A stretch of 64,000 bases of DNA from Streptomyces parvulus (GCF_014648855.1 NZ_BMRX01000005.1:62001-126000), one strand, 5' to 3'. Numbered from the stretch's first letter, positions 53,060-61,517 are shown. Notes: generated by a model from the letters alone, not told the origin. Made by a program: numbers and translations.

Positions 53060-54201
53060 CGGACACGCGGGCGCGCACGGCCGCGCCCCCGGCCCGCCGC
53101 ACCACCGAACTGGTCACCGACGAGGCGCACTTCGCCGACCTGGCCCCGCAGTGGGCGCGCCTGTACGCCCGGTGCGGATCGGCCACGCCCTTCCAGAGCC
53201 ACGCCTGGCTGCACTCGTGGTGGCGGTCGTACGGCACGCCCGGCCGGCTGCGGCTGGTGCTGGTCCGCGACGGCGGAGAGCTGGTCGCGGCCGCCCCGCT
53301 GACGCTCGTACGGCGTCCGGTGCCGGCGCTGGTGCCGCTGGGCGGGGCGATCTCGGACTACGGCGATGTCCTGGTGGACGACGAACGCGGCCCGGAGGCG
53401 GTCGCCGCGCTCACCGAGGCCCTGTCCCGGGCCGCCCGCACCGCGCTGGTCGACCTGCGCGAGGTGCGGCCGGGCGCCGCGGCCGAACGGGTCTACGACC
53501 GCTGGCGCGGACCGAGGCGCCGGCTGGCGGACTCGCTCTGCCTGGAGCTGCCCGCCCTGCCGATGGAGGAGCTGGCCGCCCGGCTGCCCTCGGGCAAGGC
53601 CCGGCAGCGGGTCCGCGCCCAGGTGCGCCGGCTGGACGCGCTCGGCGTCAAGAGCCGGACCGTCCTGCCCGGTGAGGTGGACGCGGCACTCGGGCGGCTG
53701 CTCGAACTGCACCGGTTGCAGTGGCAGGACCGCAAGGTGACCGGCGAGCACCTGAAGCCGCGGTTCCGCGACCATCTGGTGCGGGCGGTGGGGCCGATGG
53801 TGTGCGCCGGGGACGCGGTGGTCACCGAGTTCCGGATGGACGACGAGGTGGTGGCCGTGGACGTGACGCTGCTGTCGCGCCGGCTGGCCGGGGGCTACCT
53901 GTACGGCGCCCACCCCCGACTGCGGGAATGCCGCGCGGACGTGGCGGTGATGCTGCTGGACGCCTGCGCGGCCCGGATCACCGCGCCGGGGCGCGACACG
54001 CTGAGCCTGCTGCGGGGCGACGAGCCGTACAAGCACCACTGGCGACCGGACGCGGTCCCCAACCAGCGGCTGCTGCTGGCCCGCCGCCGCACCGCCCCGC
54101 TGCTCGCCGCGGCCCTCGGCGACGCCGCCGCGCGCCGGCGGGGCAAGGCCCTGCTGCGGCAACCGGAGCGGAAGGAGCGCGACGGTGGCGGCGGCACCTG
54201 A
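53056..54201 (+). CDS. GNAT/FemAB-like acyltransferase (CelD type)
   Basis: This is a 381-residue soluble protein of the acetyltransferase superfamily in its double-GNAT form (BioF2/CelD-like), often found in polysaccharide clusters. The first half carries FQSHAWLHSWWRSYG near 53-67. The second half has KARQRVRAQVRRLDALGV, RLQWQDRKVTGEHLKPRF and LRGDEPYKHHWRPD near 325, all usual for this group. It may add an acyl or aminoacyl decoration to the polymer. GTG at 53056 overlaps the previous stop. It is the last gene of the operon. Confidence 0.78.
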   Translation: MTDTRARTAAPPARRTTELVTDEAHFADLAPQWARLYARCGSATPFQSHAWLHSWWRSYGTPGRLRLVLVRDGGELVAAAPLTLVRRPVPALVPLGGAISDYGDVLVDDERGPEAVAALTEALSRAARTALVDLREVRPGAAAERVYDRWRGPRRRLADSLCLELPALPMEELAARLPSGKARQRVRAQVRRLDALGVKSRTVLPGEVDAALGRLLELHRLQWQDRKVTGEHLKPRFRDHLVRAVGPMVCAGDAVVTEFRMDDEVVAVDVTLLSRRLAGGYLYGAHPRLRECRADVAVMLLDACAARITAPGRDTLSLLRGDEPYKHHWRPDAVPNQRLLLARRRTAPLLAAALGDAAARRRGKALLRQPERKERDGGGGT

Positions 54202-54229
54202 CCGGTCCCGCCGCCGTCGCCGCGTACCG

Positions 54230-55453
54230 CTACTTGTCGCGCGCGTACCAGTCGAGCCGCATGCAGAGCTTCCCGCCGAGCCAGTACTCGACCCAGTCGC
54301 CCAGATCCAGCGGCGAGCAGCCGGCCGGCGGCCGGGGCGTGGTCTCCGGCACCGCGGGCACGGGCGGCGCGGTGGGCGTCGCGGGTGCGGTGGGCTCCGG
54401 GGTGGCGGCGGGCTCGTCGGTGCGGCCGAAGAGCACGGACCGGTAGACGGCGGTGGAGCGGGGGTTGTCGTCGCACTGCCACACACCGTGCGGGCAGTAG
54501 TCGGTGACGGTGTTGTAGACGGGCTTGTGCTCGTCCATCCAGGCCAGCATGCGCCGCATGTACTCGGGGTTGTCGCCGTTGCGGAACAGCCCCCACTCCG
54601 GATACGAGACGGGCTTCCCGTGCGCCTTCGCGAAGTCGACGTGCGCCTGGAGTCCGTAGGGCTCCTTCACCTGTTCGTCGAACTTCATCCCGCGCGGCTG
54701 GTCGTAGGAGTCCATTCCGATGATGTCGACGGTGTCGTCGCCCGGGTAGCACTGCGTCCAGGGCACGGCGTCCCGGCCCCGGCTCGGGGTGAAGTCGAAC
54801 CGGAACTTCTGGCCGGGCACCGCCCGCATGGCGGTGACGATCCGCTTCCAGTACGTCTTCCAGGCCTCCGGGTCCGGCCCGCATCGGTGGGTGTAGGTGA
54901 TGCCGTTCATCTCCCAGCCGAGCACGAGGACCGTGTCGGGGACCTTGAGGGCGACGAGTCGTTCGGCGAGGGCGCGGAAGTGGTGGTCGTAGTCCCCGCG
55001 GGCGCCCCGGCGCAGCAGCTCGCGCACGTCGTCGTCGTCGACTCCCTCCTCGTTGCGCTCCATCATCGGCACGTTGAGGACGAGCATCCGGTCGGCCTTG
55101 CGGGTGCGCCAGTCCGCCCACACGTCGAGGAAGCCGGGGGCGCCCTCGATGTTGCTCCAGCGGTCGCCGGGCAGGTAGGTGTGGCCGACGCGCAGTTCGG
55201 CGTCGCCGAGCCACCTGCTGAGCGCGGCCATCCGGGCGACGCCGCGCGGGCCGTAGTCCAGGTACGCGCCGAACGCGGGTGCGGCGGGCGTCTTCGCCGG
55301 GGCTCCGGGTGCCGGGGCCGCGGGCGAGGGCGCCGGCGGGGCCGGTTCGGCCGCGGCCGTGGGGACCGCCGCGGCCAGCAGCGCCGCCACCGCGACCGCC
55401 GCCGCGACACCGGCCGGCCGCCTGGACCGGTTCCGTGACTGCCGTAGGGCCAT
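54230..55453 (-). CDS. Secreted family 26 glycoside hydrolase (mannanase-like)
   Basis: This is a 407-residue exported enzyme. Signal peptide residues 1-35 (cleavage near AAA-EP), then a proline/alanine linker, and a GH26-like domain at about 58-345. The acid/base glutamate is in GWEMNGIT and the nucleophile glutamate in YPEWGLF; RFDFTPSRGRD and IIGMDSYDQ fit the fold. A Pro-rich linker and a short C-terminal module with two cysteines follow (GCSPLDLGDW, GGKLCMRLDWY). GH26 members cut beta-mannans or beta-1,3/1,4-glucans. Next to a polysaccharide operon it may trim or remodel the polymer. Confidence 0.82.
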   Translation of the reverse strand: MALRQSRNRSRRPAGVAAAVAVAALLAAAVPTAAAEPAPPAPSPAAPAPGAPAKTPAAPAFGAYLDYGPRGVARMAALSRWLGDAELRVGHTYLPGDRWSNIEGAPGFLDVWADWRTRKADRMLVLNVPMMERNEEGVDDDDVRELLRRGARGDYDHHFRALAERLVALKVPDTVLVLGWEMNGITYTHRCGPDPEAWKTYWKRIVTAMRAVPGQKFRFDFTPSRGRDAVPWTQCYPGDDTVDIIGMDSYDQPRGMKFDEQVKEPYGLQAHVDFAKAHGKPVSYPEWGLFRNGDNPEYMRRMLAWMDEHKPVYNTVTDYCPHGVWQCDDNPRSTAVYRSVLFGRTDEPAATPEPTAPATPTAPPVPAVPETTPRPPAGCSPLDLGDWVEYWLGGKLCMRLDWYARDK

Positions 55454-55596
55454 ACCGGCTCCTTTCCTCGCCGTGAATTCCACTCCGTTACTGACACTCA
55501 GTCATATGAAATGCCATCACGCCACCGCCGTTACGGCTTTCGAGTGCGCCGATCGCCCGCACCGGTGAACCGATTCGAAGACGAAGGAAGTTTCCC

Positions 55597-56913
55597 GTGT
55601 CGCTGTTCGACACCCGCGTCCCCGCCGTTCTGCTGCGGACCGACCGGAATCCCTTTCACCACGGAACGCTGGGCGCCGTCCGTTCGCTGGGCCGCGCGGG
55701 AGTGGACGTGCACGTGGTCGCCGACTGCGCGCACAGCCCCGTCCGCGCCTCCCGTTACGTGACCGGGCTGCACACTCCCCCGCCGCCCGGCGCGTCGACG
55801 GAGGAGATCGCGGCGGCCCTGCGCCGGGTGGCGGCGCGGATCGCGCGGCCCGCCGTGCTGATCGCGATGGACGACGCGTGTGCCGTGGCGGTGAGCCGGG
55901 CGCGGGCGGAGCTGGCGCCCGCGTTCCTGCTGCCCGACCAGCCGGGCAGCCTGCCCGAACGCGTCGCGGACAAGGCCGAGTTGGCCGGGGTGTGCGCCTC
56001 GCTGGGGGTGCCGCACCCCGAGACGCTGGTCCCGGACGGTCCGGCCGAGGCCGCGCGGGCGGCGTGGCGGCTGGGGCTGCCGGTGGTGGCGAAGTGGAGC
56101 CGGCCCTGGCTGGTGCCCCCGGGCGGCGGGCTGCGCAGCACGGTACTGGTGCGCTCGGCGCGGGAGGCCGGGGAGCTGTACCGGCGGGCCGAGGAGGCCG
56201 GCAGCCGCCTGCTGCTCCAGGCCTTCCTGCCACCCGGCCCGGACCGCGACTGGTTCTTCCACGGGTACGCCGACCGCACGGGGGCGGTCCGGGCGGGCGG
56301 GCCGGGCCGCAAGACCCGGGCCAGGCCGCGCGGCGCCGGGCTGACCGCGGTGGGCCGGTGGTCGCCCAACCCGCAGGTGCAGGCGCTCGCCGAGCGGGTC
56401 ACCGGGGAGCTGGGCTACCGCGGCGTCTTCGACCTCGACTTCCGGCGCTGCGGTGCCACGGGCGGCTACCACCTGCTCGACTTCAACCCGCGTCCGGGCG
56501 CCCAGTTCCGGCTCTTCACCGACTCCGCCGGGCTGGACGTCGTACGGGCCCTGCACCTGGACCTGACCCACCGGGCGCTGCCGGACGGGGTGGCGCGGCC
56601 GGGGCGGACCTTCGTGGTGGAGAACTACGCGCCGCTGAGCGCCCTGCGCCCGGCGCCCGACGGGCGGGAGCTGGCCTGGCACGCCCCGGACGACCGGGCG
56701 CCGGGGCGGGCGCTGTGGTCCCTGTGGGGGCGGCACGTCGCCGGCCGGCTGCTGGACCGGGCGCGCCGCCGGCGCGGGCGGCCCGCGGCCGGCGCCCCCG
56801 CCCGCGCCCGGGTGGTGCGCCAGGCGGGCGCGCCGCCGGCCGACCGCGCCGACCCCGCCGGCCGGGCGGGGCTGCCGGACCGGCCGGACGACGACCGGGC
56901 GGGCAGCCACTGA
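55597..56913 (+). CDS. ATP-grasp family ligase-like protein
   Basis: This is a 438-residue cytoplasmic protein with an ATP-grasp domain (about 120-320). The ATP-binding lysine is in VVAKWSRPW, with LLLQAFLPPGPDRDWF and the metal-binding YHLLDFNPRPGAQFRLF following. ATP-grasp enzymes join carboxylates to amines or other groups. Its start VSLFDTRVPAVLLRTDRNPFHHGTLG resembles the group found in polysaccharide clusters. The C-terminal 70 residues are Arg/Ala-rich and low-complexity. GTG at 55597 follows GAAGGAAG. It is divergent from the GH26 gene and ends at a strong terminator. Confidence 0.78.
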   Translation: MSLFDTRVPAVLLRTDRNPFHHGTLGAVRSLGRAGVDVHVVADCAHSPVRASRYVTGLHTPPPPGASTEEIAAALRRVAARIARPAVLIAMDDACAVAVSRARAELAPAFLLPDQPGSLPERVADKAELAGVCASLGVPHPETLVPDGPAEAARAAWRLGLPVVAKWSRPWLVPPGGGLRSTVLVRSAREAGELYRRAEEAGSRLLLQAFLPPGPDRDWFFHGYADRTGAVRAGGPGRKTRARPRGAGLTAVGRWSPNPQVQALAERVTGELGYRGVFDLDFRRCGATGGYHLLDFNPRPGAQFRLFTDSAGLDVVRALHLDLTHRALPDGVARPGRTFVVENYAPLSALRPAPDGRELAWHAPDDRAPGRALWSLWGRHVAGRLLDRARRRRGRPAAGAPARARVVRQAGAPPADRADPAGRAGLPDRPDDDRAGSH

Positions 56914-56934
56914 CCCCGGACGCGGCCACGGCGA

Positions 56935-56969
56935 AGCCCCCGGCGGCCCGTGCGGGCCGGCCGGGGGCT
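56935..56969. terminator. Bidirectional terminator between ATP-grasp and two-domain chaplin genes
   Basis: An outer 10-bp stem AGCCCCCGGC / GCCGGGGGCT plus an inner GGCCCG / CGGGCC stem with a TG tip, between convergent genes. Confidence 0.8.
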
Positions 56970-56986
56970 CCCGGGGTGGGGCGGCG

Positions 56987-57772
56987 TCAGCGGGTGGCGG
57001 CGGCCCGGCCCCGGCGGTACAGGATCGCTCCGCCCGCGATCAGCACGGCACCGGCGGCCGCGGCGCCCAGCGTGCCCTCGCTGCCGGTCTCGGCCAGCAC
57101 GGGCGGCTGCTCCGTCTGCGGGGTCGGCGGCGGGTTCTCCTTCTCGGCGGGCGGCGGGGGCTCCTCCTCGCTCGGGGGCGGGGGCGGCTCCTCCTCTTCG
57201 CCCGGCGGCTCCTCCTCGTCCGTGGGCGGGGTGGTGGGCGGCGGGGGCTCCTCCTCGCCGTAGCCCGGGGGCGGCGGCTCCTCCGAGGTGTTCTCGCACT
57301 CGTTGCCGAAGACCGGGTTGAGCGCGGCGATCACGTCGACGGTGTTGCCGCAGAGGTTGACCGGCACCTTGACCGGCAGCTGCGCGGCGTTGCCGGAGCC
57401 GACGCCGGGCGAGCCCACGGCGGCGCCCTCGGCGTGGGTGCCGGAGGCGGCGTCGGTGCCGGCGCCATCGGTGCCGGAGGCCGCGTCGCCGCCTCCGTAC
57501 TCGCCGGCCGAGCCGCCCTTGGGCCCGTCCGACTCGTTCTCGCACTCGTTGCCGAAGGCGGGGTTCAGGGCGGCGATCACGTCGACCGTGTTGCCGCAGG
57601 CGTTCACCGGTACGTCGACCGGGGCCTGGACGGCGTTGCCGGACGCGGCGCCCGGCGAGTTCTTGGCGGCTCCGTCCGCATGCGAGTCGGCCAGGGCGGG
57701 GCTGCCGCACAGGGAAAGGATGCCCGTCGCGGCGGCCGCCGCGACCATCCCCCTGCTCAGAGTCTGTCGCAC
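56987..57772 (-). CDS. chpA: Long, wall-anchored chaplin with two chaplin domains, ChpA-like
   Basis: This is a 261-residue secreted protein. The signal peptide ends near 28 (ALA-DS). Two chaplin domains lie at about 36-78 and 116-160, each with CGNTVDVIAALNP and a second cysteine in NECEN. A Ser/Gly/Asp linker separates them. A 60-residue Pro/Glu spacer (EEEPPPP repeats) reaches through the wall to the sorting signal LAETG at 226-230, followed by a membrane helix and RRGR. Long chaplins are attached by class E sortases and anchor the short ones. GTG at 57772 has AGGAAG upstream. The letter follows synteny with S. coelicolor. Confidence 0.88.
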   Translation of the reverse strand: MRQTLSRGMVAAAAATGILSLCGSPALADSHADGAAKNSPGAASGNAVQAPVDVPVNACGNTVDVIAALNPAFGNECENESDGPKGGSAGEYGGGDAASGTDGAGTDAASGTHAEGAAVGSPGVGSGNAAQLPVKVPVNLCGNTVDVIAALNPVFGNECENTSEEPPPPGYGEEEPPPPTTPPTDEEEPPGEEEEPPPPPSEEEPPPPAEKENPPPTPQTEQPPVLAETGSEGTLGAAAAGAVLIAGGAILYRRGRAAATR

Positions 57773-57908
57773 TCTCGTTGTCTTCCTGCTTGTAGAGATG
57801 GCTGGAGAACGATCCGGAGGACAGGCTGCGGAAAGGGGAAAAGCCGGCCCCGAACCAAACGAGTTGGCCAAGGCCGGCCGTGACGCAGCCGGTCGGTGCG
57901 GAACGACG

Positions 57909-58136
57909 TCAGTCGTTCTCGCACTCGTTGCCGAACGCCGGGTTCAGCAGACCAACGACGTTGATGCTGTTGCCGCACACGTTGACGGGAACGTGCACGG
58001 GAACCTGGATGACGTTGCCGGACAGGACGCCCGGGGAACCGACGGCGGCACCCTCGGCACCCGCGTCGGCGAAGGCCGGGGCGGCCATGCCGAGGGCCAT
58101 GATCGCTCCCGCGACGACAGCAGCGCTCTTCTTCAT
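57909..58136 (-). CDS. chpD: Short chaplin, ChpD-like
   Basis: This is a 75-residue secreted chaplin with signal peptide 1-23 (cleavage after AFA). The single domain runs SPGVLSGN, VIQVPVHVPVNVCGNSINVVGLLNPAFGN and CEND, with both conserved cysteines. It is nearly identical in plan to the chaplin at 43576. ATG at 58136 follows AGAAGGGAAACTTC. No clear sigma-BldN-type box is seen; instead its upstream region has repeated TGACGGC words. It lies between chpA and the rodlin gene on the same strand. Confidence 0.9.
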   Translation of the reverse strand: MKKSAAVVAGAIMALGMAAPAFADAGAEGAAVGSPGVLSGNVIQVPVHVPVNVCGNSINVVGLLNPAFGNECEND

Positions 58137-58167
58137 GAAGTTTCCCTTCTCTGCGGTCATGCCTGAA

Positions 58168-58248
58168 TGACGGCCGAAACCGCGCGAGCACAGCATTGAC
58201 GGCTCGCACCATGACCTGCAGCCTGCAAACGAGGAATTGACGGCCGAA
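58168..58248. repeat. Repeated TGACGGC words upstream of the chpD-like gene
   Basis: TGACGGCCGAA occurs at 58168-58178 and 58238-58248, and ATTGACGGC at 58195-58203 and 58236-58244. Possible regulator sites; no symmetric operator is formed. Confidence 0.35.
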
Positions 58249-58369
58249 GAAACTACCGAACGTGGGACACCCCGAAATTCACTCGGATGCCTCATGCCAC
58301 GGCCCGGCCGTTCCTCCAGGAGAGCGAAGAAGACAATCCGCTCCCCGGCGAATTCCCGGCCAGTCGCGG

Positions 58370-58405
58370 CCGGGCGGCCCACGGGGAAGTCAGTGGGCCG
58401 CCCGG
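58370..58405 (-). terminator. Terminator after rdlA
   Basis: A 13-bp stem (CCGGGCGGCCCAC / GTGGGCCGCCCGG) with a ten-base loop, 18 bases beyond the rdlA stop. Confidence 0.75.
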
Positions 58406-58422
58406 ACGGGCCGGGAAGGGAC

Positions 58423-58815
58423 TCAGCCCTCGCCGTTGGCCGAGAGGACCGACAGGTCCTCCAGGACGTGCGACAGGGCGCCGTCCCGCTTGGCCTGCGT
58501 GGAGTTGTCCGCGCACTGCTGGTTCAGGTCGTCCGACAGGACGTTGATGTCCTGGATCGGCACCAGGTTGACGACGGCGGCGTTGACGTCCTCGACACCC
58601 AGGCACGGCTTGTTCAGCGAGCCCTCGACCAGCGACAGCTGGGGGCTCATGTCGCCCTTGGTCGCCGAGTTGCCGAACGACGACGAGGCGCCGTTGCCGT
58701 TGGCCACGGCCGGCCCGTTGTCGTCCCCGATGGCCAGAGCCTGGGGAGCGGCGGCAGCCGACATGCCGATCACAGAAGCGGCAGCCGCCGCGGCGACCAT
58801 TGCCTTCTTGAGCAC
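58423..58815 (-). CDS. rdlA: Rodlin, RdlA-like
   Basis: This is a 130-residue secreted protein that, with its partner rodlin, lays chaplin fibrils into the paired rodlet pattern of aerial hyphae and spores. Signal peptide about 1-28 (cleavage near ALA-IG). The mature part begins [16 protein letters not shown] and has two cysteines (NKPCLGV and NQQCADN), as in known rodlins. GTG at 58815 has AAAGGAACGCGAA upstream. It is divergent from the second rodlin gene, the arrangement known in S. coelicolor. Confidence 0.92.
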   Translation of the reverse strand: MLKKAMVAAAAAASVIGMSAAAAPQALAIGDDNGPAVANGNGASSSFGNSATKGDMSPQLSLVEGSLNKPCLGVEDVNAAVVNLVPIQDINVLSDDLNQQCADNSTQAKRDGALSHVLEDLSVLSANGEG

Positions 58816-58859
58816 TTCGCGTTCCTTTCGTCGTAGCGACGCACTGTCCTACGGCCTCA

Positions 58860-58887
58860 TCAACCCGGTGCGCGATGATTGGTTTCG
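58860..58887 (-). promoter_or_regulatory. Sigma-BldN-type promoter candidate of rdlA
   Basis: On the minus strand: CGAAAC (58887-58882), 16 bases, GGTTGA (58865-58860). The -10 box ends 44 bases before the rdlA start. Confidence 0.6.
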
Positions 58888-59004
58888 GGCGTTCACCCGG
58901 TTGGCCCCCACGGGGTCGGGGAAAGGGCGGCGGAAGGCGCCCGAATACCGGTGGAATCCGGGGGCCGCACAGATTTCCCGCTGTCCGCCGACCGGGTGAA
59001 CGGG

Positions 59005-59032
59005 AGAAACCCGGCCGGACTCGTGGAGTTGA
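59005..59032 (+). promoter_or_regulatory. Sigma-BldN-type promoter candidate of rdlB
   Basis: AGAAAC, 16 bases, AGTTGA. The -10 box ends 45 bases before the rdlB start, mirroring rdlA (44). Shared core: GAAAC-N17-GTTGA. Confidence 0.6.
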
Positions 59033-59077
59033 CCAGTGCGCTCCGGTGGACGGGGTTTCCTCAGAAAGGACTGGCCA

Positions 59078-59479
59078 GTGATCAAGAAGGTAGCCGCCTA
59101 CGCGGCGATCGCCGCCTCCGTCATGGGCGCCTCCGCTGCCGCGGCCCCGCAGGCGATGGCGATCGGCGACGACAGCGGGCCCGTCTCGGCCAACGGGAAC
59201 GGTGCCTCGCAGTACTTCGGCAACTCGGCGACCCACGGCAACATGAGCCCGCAGATGGCGCTCATCCAGGGGTCGTTCAACAAGCCCTGCATCGCGGTGA
59301 GCGACATCCCCGTCAGCGTCGTCGGACTGGTCCCGATCCAGGACATCCCGATCCTGTCGGACGACCTGAACCAGCAGTGCGCGGAGAACTCCACGCAGAG
59401 CAAGCGCGACGGCGCGCTGGCCCACCTGCTGGAGGACGTCTCGATCCTGTCGGCGAACGGCGAGGGCGGCGGGCGCTGA
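59078..59479 (+). CDS. rdlB: Rodlin, RdlB-like
   Basis: This is a 133-residue secreted rodlin, close in sequence to the divergent rdlA product. Signal peptide about 1-28 ([17 protein letters not shown], cleavage near AMA-IG). The mature part starts [16 protein letters not shown] and includes NKPCIAV and NQQCAEN. GTG at 59078 is chosen because it has AGAAAGGA eight bases upstream and gives the same N-terminal layout as RdlA. It ends with a strong terminator shared with the opposite acyl-CoA ligase gene. Confidence 0.92.
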   Translation: MIKKVAAYAAIAASVMGASAAAAPQAMAIGDDSGPVSANGNGASQYFGNSATHGNMSPQMALIQGSFNKPCIAVSDIPVSVVGLVPIQDIPILSDDLNQQCAENSTQSKRDGALAHLLEDVSILSANGEGGGR

Positions 59480-59491
59480 CCATCGCCCCCG

Positions 59492-59528
59492 AGGGGCGGA
59501 CCGCCGAGCGCATCGGCGGTCCGCCCCT
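59492..59528. terminator. Bidirectional terminator between rdlB and the acyl-CoA ligase gene
   Basis: A perfect 16-bp stem (AGGGGCGGACCGCCGA and its complement) with a GCGCA loop, followed by TT. It lies between convergent genes. Confidence 0.82.
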
Positions 59529-59536
59529 TTCGCGTG

Positions 59537-61465
59537 TCAGCGTCCGGGCGTCGCGTACAGGGCCTCGATGTCCTCGGCGTACGCCGCGACGGCCGTGTGC
59601 CGCTTCACCTTGAGGGACGGCGTGAGCAGCCCGTTCTCCTCGGTGAACTCGCCCTCGACGAGGCGGAAGGCGCGGATCGACTCCGCCCGGGAGACGGCCG
59701 CGTTGGCGTGGTCCACGGCCTTCTGGACGTCGGCGCGCATCCGTTCGTCGCATACGACCTCGGACATCGGGGTGTCGGCGGGCAGCTTGCGGACCGACAG
59801 CCAGTGGGCGACGGCCTCCGGGTCGAGGGTGATGAGGGCGCCGACGTAGGGGCGGTTGTCGCCGACGACGAGGCACTGCGCGACGGGCGGGCGGCTGCGC
59901 AGGCGGTCCTCCAGGACGGCCGGGGAGACGTTCTTGCCGCCGGAGGTGACCAGCAGGTCCTTCTTGCGGCCGGTGATGGTGAGATAGCCGTCGTCGTCGA
60001 GGGAGCCGAGGTCTCCGGTGGCGAACCAGCCGTCGGTGAGGACGGCGGCGGTGGCCTCGGGGGCGCCGCGGTAGGCGCCGAAGACGATGCCGCCCTTGAC
60101 GAGCACCTCGCCGTCGTCCGCGATGCGCACCGAGGTGCCGGGCACCGGCGGCCCGACGGTGCCGGGGCGGGGGCCCAGCGGCGGGACGATGGTCGCGGCG
60201 GCGGTGGTCTCGGTGAGGCCGTAGCCCTCGTAGACCATGATCCCGGCGGCGTAGAAGAACAGGTTGAGGTCGCGGTCGAGCGGGGAGCCGCCGCTGATGG
60301 CGTAGCGCATCCGGCCGCCCAGTTCCGCCCGCACCCGCCGGTAGACCAGCAGGTCGTACAGGGCCCAGCCGGCCCAGAGGCGGGGGGCGGGGCCCTTGCC
60401 GCGGCCGAGGAAGCGGTCCAGGTGGGCGGCGCCGAAGCGGACGGCGAGGCGGTGGGCGCGCTCGAAGGAGGCGCCGCGGCCGATCTTCTCGGCGGTCGCG
60501 CGGCCGGTGTCGTGGATCTTCTCGAAGAGGTAGGGGACGCCGACCAGGAAGGTGGGGCGGAACGACTTGAGGGCGGGGCGCAGTTCGGCGGGCCTGATGC
60601 TCGGGAAGTGACCGATCTCGATGCGGGCCAGCAGGCAGGCGATCTGGATCGTGCGGCCCAGGATGTGGGCGAGGGGCAGGAAGAGGAGCGTCGAGGCGGT
60701 CTGGCCGGTGACTTCCTTGAAGATCGGGTGCAGCAGCTCGACCGTGTTGGCGGCCTCGGCGTGCAGGTTGGCGTGGGTGAGGACGCAGCCCTTGGGGCGG
60801 CCGGTGGTGCCGGAGGTGTAGCAGACGGTCGCCACCGCGTCGGGGGTGAGGGCGCTGCGGCGCTTGGTGACCTCCTCGTCGCTGACGTCCCGTCCGAGGG
60901 CGGTGAGGTCGGCGAGGGCCGCGGCGTCGAGTTCGAAGACGCGCGGGCGCTCGGGGTGGGCGGCGGTGCCCGCGTGGACGGTGGCGGTGTTGGCGGCGGT
61001 CTCGGTGACCACGTGCCCGGCGCCGGAGTCGCGGACGATCCACTCGACCTGGTCGGCGGAGGAGGTGGCGTAGACGGGGACCGTCCGGCCGCCGGCCGCC
61101 CAGATCGCGAAGTCCAGGACGGTCCACTCGTAGCGGGTGCGGGACATGACGGCGACCCGTCCGCCGGGCTCCAGGCCGGCCGCGATCAGGCCCTTGGCCA
61201 CGGCGGTCACCTCGCGGGCGAACTCCGCCGCGGTGACGGGCCGCCAGGCGCCGTCCACCTCGCGGCGCAGGAGCACCGCGTCGGGCGCCTCGGCCGCGTT
61301 GGTGAACGGGATGTCGGCGATGCTGCCCGTGGTGGGGCGGGGCGCGAGGGGGGCGGTGCGGGCCTCGCGGACGGTTCCCGAGGCGTCCCTGACGGTCTCG
61401 GTACTGGTGCGGGACACCAGGTCACCGCGTCGTCTCGCCCGTTTCAGGTCCTTGCGTACGCCCAT
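59537..61465 (-). CDS. Long-chain acyl-CoA ligase (AMP-binding)
   Basis: This is a 642-residue adenylate-forming enzyme that activates fatty acids to acyl-CoA. The ATP-binding P-loop YTSGTTGRPKG lies near 215-225, GYGLTETTA near 410, the ATP/ribose site WFATGDLG near 485 and the hinge ITGRKKDLLV directly after. Length and the FadD15-like start (GSIADIPFTNAAEAPD) fit the long-chain class. ATG at 61465 has GGGAGCCGTC upstream; a longer form from 61513 would reach into the operator. The promoter carries a tandem palindrome, suggesting control by an acyl-responsive repressor. Confidence 0.88.
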   Translation of the reverse strand: MGVRKDLKRARRRGDLVSRTSTETVRDASGTVREARTAPLAPRPTTGSIADIPFTNAAEAPDAVLLRREVDGAWRPVTAAEFAREVTAVAKGLIAAGLEPGGRVAVMSRTRYEWTVLDFAIWAAGGRTVPVYATSSADQVEWIVRDSGAGHVVTETAANTATVHAGTAAHPERPRVFELDAAALADLTALGRDVSDEEVTKRRSALTPDAVATVCYTSGTTGRPKGCVLTHANLHAEAANTVELLHPIFKEVTGQTASTLLFLPLAHILGRTIQIACLLARIEIGHFPSIRPAELRPALKSFRPTFLVGVPYLFEKIHDTGRATAEKIGRGASFERAHRLAVRFGAAHLDRFLGRGKGPAPRLWAGWALYDLLVYRRVRAELGGRMRYAISGGSPLDRDLNLFFYAAGIMVYEGYGLTETTAAATIVPPLGPRPGTVGPPVPGTSVRIADDGEVLVKGGIVFGAYRGAPEATAAVLTDGWFATGDLGSLDDDGYLTITGRKKDLLVTSGGKNVSPAVLEDRLRSRPPVAQCLVVGDNRPYVGALITLDPEAVAHWLSVRKLPADTPMSEVVCDERMRADVQKAVDHANAAVSRAESIRAFRLVEGEFTEENGLLTPSLKVKRHTAVAAYAEDIEALYATPGR

Positions 61466-61517
61466 GACGGCTCCCGGTCGCTGATCGGCTGGCGTTGTGT
61501 CGTCCGCGCCCACACTA

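Noticed and set aside
57288..58166. A plus-strand 292-codon frame across chpA and chpD
   Set aside because: It overlaps two clear chaplin genes on the other strand and the gap between them, and has no ribosome site.
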